Shown here piece by piece: positions 60,700 to 64,000 of a DNA stretch of 64,000 nt. Source of the DNA: Caldifarciminota bacterium UBA5631 (lineage in GTDB: Bacteria; Hydrothermota; Hydrothermia; UBA1063); assembly GCA_002421425.1 (NCBI GenBank), contig DIJZ01000022.1:55660-119659 (forward strand), written 5' to 3'. The stretch's first letter is position 1. Every line of letters begins with the position of its first letter. The translations under genes were made by a program, and so were the position numbers. The notes under the pieces are model-generated. The model searched no databases, was not told the DNA's origin, and saw only the letters and a program-made list of their open reading frames with translations.

Positions 60700-62084
60700 A
60701 CATCCTTTTTTTTCTTGTAGTTCAGTTTAATTTTACACTGAATGGTGAGTACCTGCTCGAAAGGGACAGTCTTTCAGAGTACTCAAGTATGTTCGGGAAT
60801 TTTCAGCACAGTTTCAACAAGAACTTTCTGGTATCTTCCGATTTCATTTTTCAAATGAATTCAGACTTCCGCGGTAGAATTGCACACCTGAGGCCACAAA
60901 TTACCTTCCAGGGAGGTCCGTTGGTGGTGAAATTCGCTGATTTTCAGGAAGATTTTCAGAAGAGTATGATTCTTGCTGTTGAACATGACATCGCCTTTAA
61001 GAGACTCAGGTATATAAGGGGGTTGAGTGCATCCATGGATTTTAAAAAGGCAAAGATATCGGCCTTCAGTGGTCAGCCTTTCAATTATGATTATGAGTCT
61101 TTTTCCTTCAGGGTATCCAATGATACGATGGATCTTTTACGGGGGGTTAATCTTCAGTATTCATCGAGGATGCTGGGCTTTGAAGCAAGTTATGTGAGGT
61201 TAAACCGCCAAAACATGCCTGAGCCGTTTGCATTTCAAGAAATCTATGGATGTAGCTGGGGTTTTGACAATGGGTCATGGAAGATCGATTTAAATCTTGC
61301 CAGGAAATGGGGTGTGGATCCTATTACCTTTAAAAGATTGAAGGGCATAGGCCTCTATACTTTTTCAAATACGATTGTGAGCGGTGTAAGCCTTTCCCTG
61401 TCTGGAGTTTACTATGATTCGATAAACTTCTGGAATTATAATATGCCGCCAGTAATCACTGAGAAGGAGTTGTTGCCAGGAGCAGGGAATTCAGACAAGG
61501 GTTTGAGCCTTGGAGCAGGATTCCGCGCAGGAGGCGCATATATTGAGGGGAGTGTTGGGACCGTTGTGGATGTTGATGAGCGTAATGTGATATTCCCTGA
61601 TAAAGGCAAGGCCTTCCAGGAGTCATATCTTAAAAGTGATTTTACTTTGGGTCGGAGTAATTATTTTAACTTGAAAGTAGCCAGGGAATATTTCCTTCGG
61701 GTTGAGCCTGAGTACGAAAAACTTTTTAGTTATTATCTTGAAGCCCATGGCAAGTCGGTACTAAAGATGCCCATCGAATACTCGTTAAGGTTTTCCTGGA
61801 ACAGAGAGGATTCAGTCGATTATTCTATCTCGGGGTTTGGAGTCGGTGTGGAACCTGTGGAGGGCCTTAACCTTGGATTTCAAGTTGAACGCTCCTCAAA
61901 AAAGATTTCGCGATTTGATTTTGAGAATTTCTGGTCAATTTTTGAAATTATTTACAGGACTGAATTCGGATCCCTTTCGCTGGTAATAGGTAACCAGAGG
62001 GGTGGACTTATTTGCTCAGGTGGTATGTGCAGAATTGTTCCATCCTTTGATGGAGTAAAACTTGGACTAGATTTTGGTTTTTAG
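60696..62084 (+). CDS. DUF6029-like outer-membrane beta-barrel protein
   Basis: The 462-residue protein has a short signal peptide (about 1-17) and continuous barrel-type strands. The C-terminal signature GNQRGGLICSGGMCRIVP, with its paired cysteines, and the final GLDFGF fit the DUF6029 family seen near Omp28 and TlpA genes in Bacteroidota. The function is not known. Its 3' end overlaps the convergent barrel gene by 4 nt. Confidence 0.7.
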   Translation: MNILFFLVVQFNFTLNGEYLLERDSLSEYSSMFGNFQHSFNKNFLVSSDFIFQMNSDFRGRIAHLRPQITFQGGPLVVKFADFQEDFQKSMILAVEHDIAFKRLRYIRGLSASMDFKKAKISAFSGQPFNYDYESFSFRVSNDTMDLLRGVNLQYSSRMLGFEASYVRLNRQNMPEPFAFQEIYGCSWGFDNGSWKIDLNLARKWGVDPITFKRLKGIGLYTFSNTIVSGVSLSLSGVYYDSINFWNYNMPPVITEKELLPGAGNSDKGLSLGAGFRAGGAYIEGSVGTVVDVDERNVIFPDKGKAFQESYLKSDFTLGRSNYFNLKVAREYFLRVEPEYEKLFSYYLEAHGKSVLKMPIEYSLRFSWNREDSVDYSISGFGVGVEPVEGLNLGFQVERSSKKISRFDFENFWSIFEIIYRTEFGSLSLVIGNQRGGLICSGGMCRIVPSFDGVKLGLDFGF

Positions 62085-62998
62085 AAGCCCTTTGTGAATC
62101 TCAAACCCACATAAACCGACGGATACAATGTCCTGTTTTGACGGCGAGTTGTGACCCCTCCTTCCAGTAGAAGATTGTTACTTACAATGTACTTATAATC
62201 AAAGATAAAAAGGGGTACTCTACTGTCGAGGTCGTAGAACAGCAAAAGGTAAGGAATTTCGAACACCTTTTCGGGGAACCTGATTTCCAGAGCGAGAATG
62301 TTTTTCGTCAGGAGAAATGCTCCTGGAAGCGGGAAAAGATCAGCCTCCGTGGAAGTATACATCCATATGGAAGTGATGGTGGTCCTGAATGGGAATTCAA
62401 TGTTTGCGCAGAGCTTTGCAATAGAATCCTTCTTTAGGCCCTGAAATTTCAATGTTATTTTCCCAAAGTAACCACCGTAAACCCCGAAGGCTGAACTCCT
62501 CGAGGGTTCTGCATACAAGCCGGTTTCGAAACTTCCAATTCTCCTATAAGCCTGGAGTTTTAGTCTAATCTCCTTCCATTGATCAGTGAAAATGAGAAAC
62601 ATAAGTGGGGTTAGGATGTGGTGGGATACTCTAAAAAATATGCCTGTTTCTCCTTCAACAGAAGTTGAGATGTTTTCAAAGGAGGGTGCTTTGTAATAGG
62701 GATTAAAGATACCAGCAAACCCGGGTATGTGAACAAGTTTTCCCAGCTTCGATTCGAAATTTCCTTTTTGAAATTTTATGTAAGACTGGTATAGTTTTGC
62801 TTCGGTTTGAAGAGTATCCCGCGTTTTTATGTAATTATAGCTTCCGTCAAAGAAGAATCTGAATTCCCCAGCAGAGTAGTTCCAGACTATGTTTGGTCTT
62901 AATAGAAGTAAGTAATCTGATTTCTTAAGTTCCCACAGAGAGAAGGCATCGAAAGATAATTTCAGGTTCGTAAGAAGCAGTAGGAGTGTGAGATTCAT
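62081..62998 (-). CDS. Outer-membrane beta-barrel protein of unknown function
   Basis: The 305-residue protein has a leucine-rich signal peptide (about 1-12) and alternating polar/aromatic strands to the end (YPSVYVGLRFTKGF). I do not recognise a family. It lies in an operon with a LolA-like protein and an FtsX-type permease (overlap of 4 nt with the upstream gene), so a role in outer-membrane lipid or lipoprotein traffic is plausible but unproven. Confidence 0.7.
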   Translation of the reverse strand: MNLTLLLLLTNLKLSFDAFSLWELKKSDYLLLLRPNIVWNYSAGEFRFFFDGSYNYIKTRDTLQTEAKLYQSYIKFQKGNFESKLGKLVHIPGFAGIFNPYYKAPSFENISTSVEGETGIFFRVSHHILTPLMFLIFTDQWKEIRLKLQAYRRIGSFETGLYAEPSRSSAFGVYGGYFGKITLKFQGLKKDSIAKLCANIEFPFRTTITSIWMYTSTEADLFPLPGAFLLTKNILALEIRFPEKVFEIPYLLLFYDLDSRVPLFIFDYKYIVSNNLLLEGGVTTRRQNRTLYPSVYVGLRFTKGF

Positions 62999-63702
62999 TT
63001 TTTAAGAAATTCAAGTCTGAAAATGTTTTGGGGCACGGGCGTGTCAAAGCTAACGTCAGACATCACGAACTTCGTGTACGAATCCTTGAGTCTCAGGTCT
63101 TTCATAATAATTGCTACTGGATAATATTTACCTCCAATGGCTCTGTACTCGAGAGCTTCAACTTCTTTCAACCTCCGCCCACTTTTTGTGAATAATTCCT
63201 CTTTAACCCAAGTTTTAGTTTTTTTGTCCACCAGCATTCTTATTCTAAAGTAAGGTGCAGTCCCAGTGGTGTCTTCAAGCTCGAGCACATAGAGGCTGTT
63301 TCCTTCAATGGCAGTGTCGGATAATGAAGTAGGTTTGTAAAACCTTAACGGGTCTTCTTGGACTAGATCCTCATACGAAAGATCGCTACCCATAAAGGAC
63401 TGTTTGAGCATATCACCGGACATACGGACCACGTCGTCGATGTCAGGAAGGTAGACATAGAGGTCTTTTCTCAGTTTAAGGTACTTTACTCCTCGGTCTT
63501 CTGGATTCGTAAATTCGATATAGAAATTGTCACCTTTGCTGTATCCAGAAAAGTTCTTTGTAAGGACCCTTTTACCCTTTCGAATCTCAATTTGTGCCGT
63601 GAATCTTGATGTACTATAGCTCAGGTTTTCCCTTATATGATCCAATATTGATTCAGGTGTAACTTGCTGTGAAAGAAGGAACAAAAGCATGAATGTATTC
63701 AT
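62995..63702 (-). CDS. LolA-like outer-membrane lipoprotein-sorting protein
   Basis: The 235-residue protein has a signal peptide (about 1-12) and the LolA/COG2834 fold: repeated antiparallel strands, with KYLKLRKDLYVYLPDIDDVVR and a SFMGSDLSYEDL motif typical of this family. AGGAGG precedes the ATG. It probably carries a lipid-like substrate in the periplasm. The permease gene 10 nt upstream supports an export system. Confidence 0.82.
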   Translation of the reverse strand: MNTFMLLFLLSQQVTPESILDHIRENLSYSTSRFTAQIEIRKGKRVLTKNFSGYSKGDNFYIEFTNPEDRGVKYLKLRKDLYVYLPDIDDVVRMSGDMLKQSFMGSDLSYEDLVQEDPLRFYKPTSLSDTAIEGNSLYVLELEDTTGTAPYFRIRMLVDKKTKTWVKEELFTKSGRRLKEVEALEYRAIGGKYYPVAIIMKDLRLKDSYTKFVMSDVSFDTPVPQNIFRLEFLKK

Positions 63703-63712
63703 AGCCTTCCTC

Positions 63713-64000
63713 CTATACCTGTCTTAACGCCTCCTGGGGCGTTAATCTCTTTGCCTGCAACGCTGGAATTACACTTGTGGCAAAGGATACCACCGTTACA
63801 ATTGCAAAGGCCAGTATTATAATCAACAAATTGGTTGTAGGTCTTACAACGTAAGGAAAAGGAAAATCAAAGGTTTTTATCATCTCTTCAAAGCTCAGCC
63901 CACGGACTCTTAGAACCATGTTAATGAAAAACCCAAGGATGGATCCTGCAAGACCTCCTGATGCACCGAGCAAAGTCCCTTCGATCCCAAACAGTTTGAA
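63713..64000 (-). CDS. FtsX/MacB-type ABC transporter permease, C-terminal part (partial)
   Basis: The reading frame enters from beyond the window end and stops at 63713. The visible 95 residues start FKLFGIEGTLLGASGGLAG and include two membrane segments, then TSVIPALQAKRLTPQEALRQV, the classic ending of FtsX-domain permeases of the MacB/LolC type. The upstream part is cut off at 64000. Its operon with a LolA-like protein suggests an envelope lipid or lipoprotein exporter. Confidence 0.85.
   Translation of the reverse strand, partial: FKLFGIEGTLLGASGGLAGSILGFFINMVLRVRGLSFEEMIKTFDFPFPYVVRPTTNLLIIILAFAIVTVVSFATSVIPALQAKRLTPQEALRQV

Noticed and set aside
1..64000. CRISPR arrays, insertion sequences, prophage or toxin-antitoxin genes.
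   Set aside because: No direct repeat array, transposase, integrase or small toxin-like pair was seen on either strand.

Overview
The window is compact bacterial chromosome of moderate GC. Genes lie nose to tail with 1-35 nt overlaps. No insertion sequence, phage gene or CRISPR array was seen. The gene content points to a rod-shaped, diderm, peptidoglycan-containing bacterium: MreBCD/PBP2/RodA, RlpA, an LD-carboxypeptidase, LolA-like and beta-barrel proteins, lipoproteins, and a protein ending in a type IX secretion (T9SS) type A-like sorting domain. The Omp28-like / TlpA / DUF6029 cluster, the PorV-like barrel and the alternative bacterial GlmU are typical of the FCB group and neighbouring candidate phyla. 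My best guess, from gene content only, is a WOR-3-like or related, possibly thermophilic, lineage.

Layout: tRNA-Gly, rpsO, pnp, a DegT-family aminotransferase and an orphan pyrK-like gene (+, 52-4404). A large minus-strand operon follows: mutS, mreB, mreC, mreD, mrdA, rodA, glmS, miaA (14665 down to 4397). A 550-nt gap (14666-15217) holds apparent gene debris. Then come yebC, ruvCAB, a nicotinamidase, mnmA and an MnmA/ThiI-like paralogue (+, 15218-20653), DUF4416 (-), and a long plus operon: ribD, a small export protein, a membrane protein, a reduced PilM / PilN-P / PilQ-N-terminus set, rsmI, an inositol-lipid pair (CDP-alcohol phosphatidyltransferase and inositol-1-phosphate synthase), tmk, ctpA and dnaE (21241-33665).

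Next are HU with a strong terminator, argF and a TPR lipoprotein (-), pgsA-like, alternative glmU and ldcA (+), rlpA and an unknown gene (-), and an OmpA-like / dagK / panE / M24 peptidase / nitrilase / YfiM-like / Nudix operon (+). Then come ARPP-1 (DUF6569), a GGDEF-STAND-TPR regulator and a D-amino-acid aminotransferase (all -). The plus strand resumes with pdxS, pdxT, glyA, a PorV-like barrel, an HhH-barrel protein, acpS and carbamate kinase, then a membrane GGDEF cyclase and the Omp28-like / T9SS-tailed / TlpA / DUF6029 cluster. The window ends in a minus-strand set: a barrel protein, a LolA-like protein and a truncated FtsX-type permease.

The observations I rate highest are: many promoters whose -10 box ends only 6-10 nt before the start codon (leaderless transcription, often from divergent gaps); a type IV pilus-like PilM/N/P/Q set with no secretin domain; a GGDEF-STAND-TPR regulator; T9SS-type signals, including a probable sorting-domain remnant in the 14.7-15.2 kb gap; and an inositol-phospholipid gene pair. 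Most of the window is ordinary housekeeping sequence.
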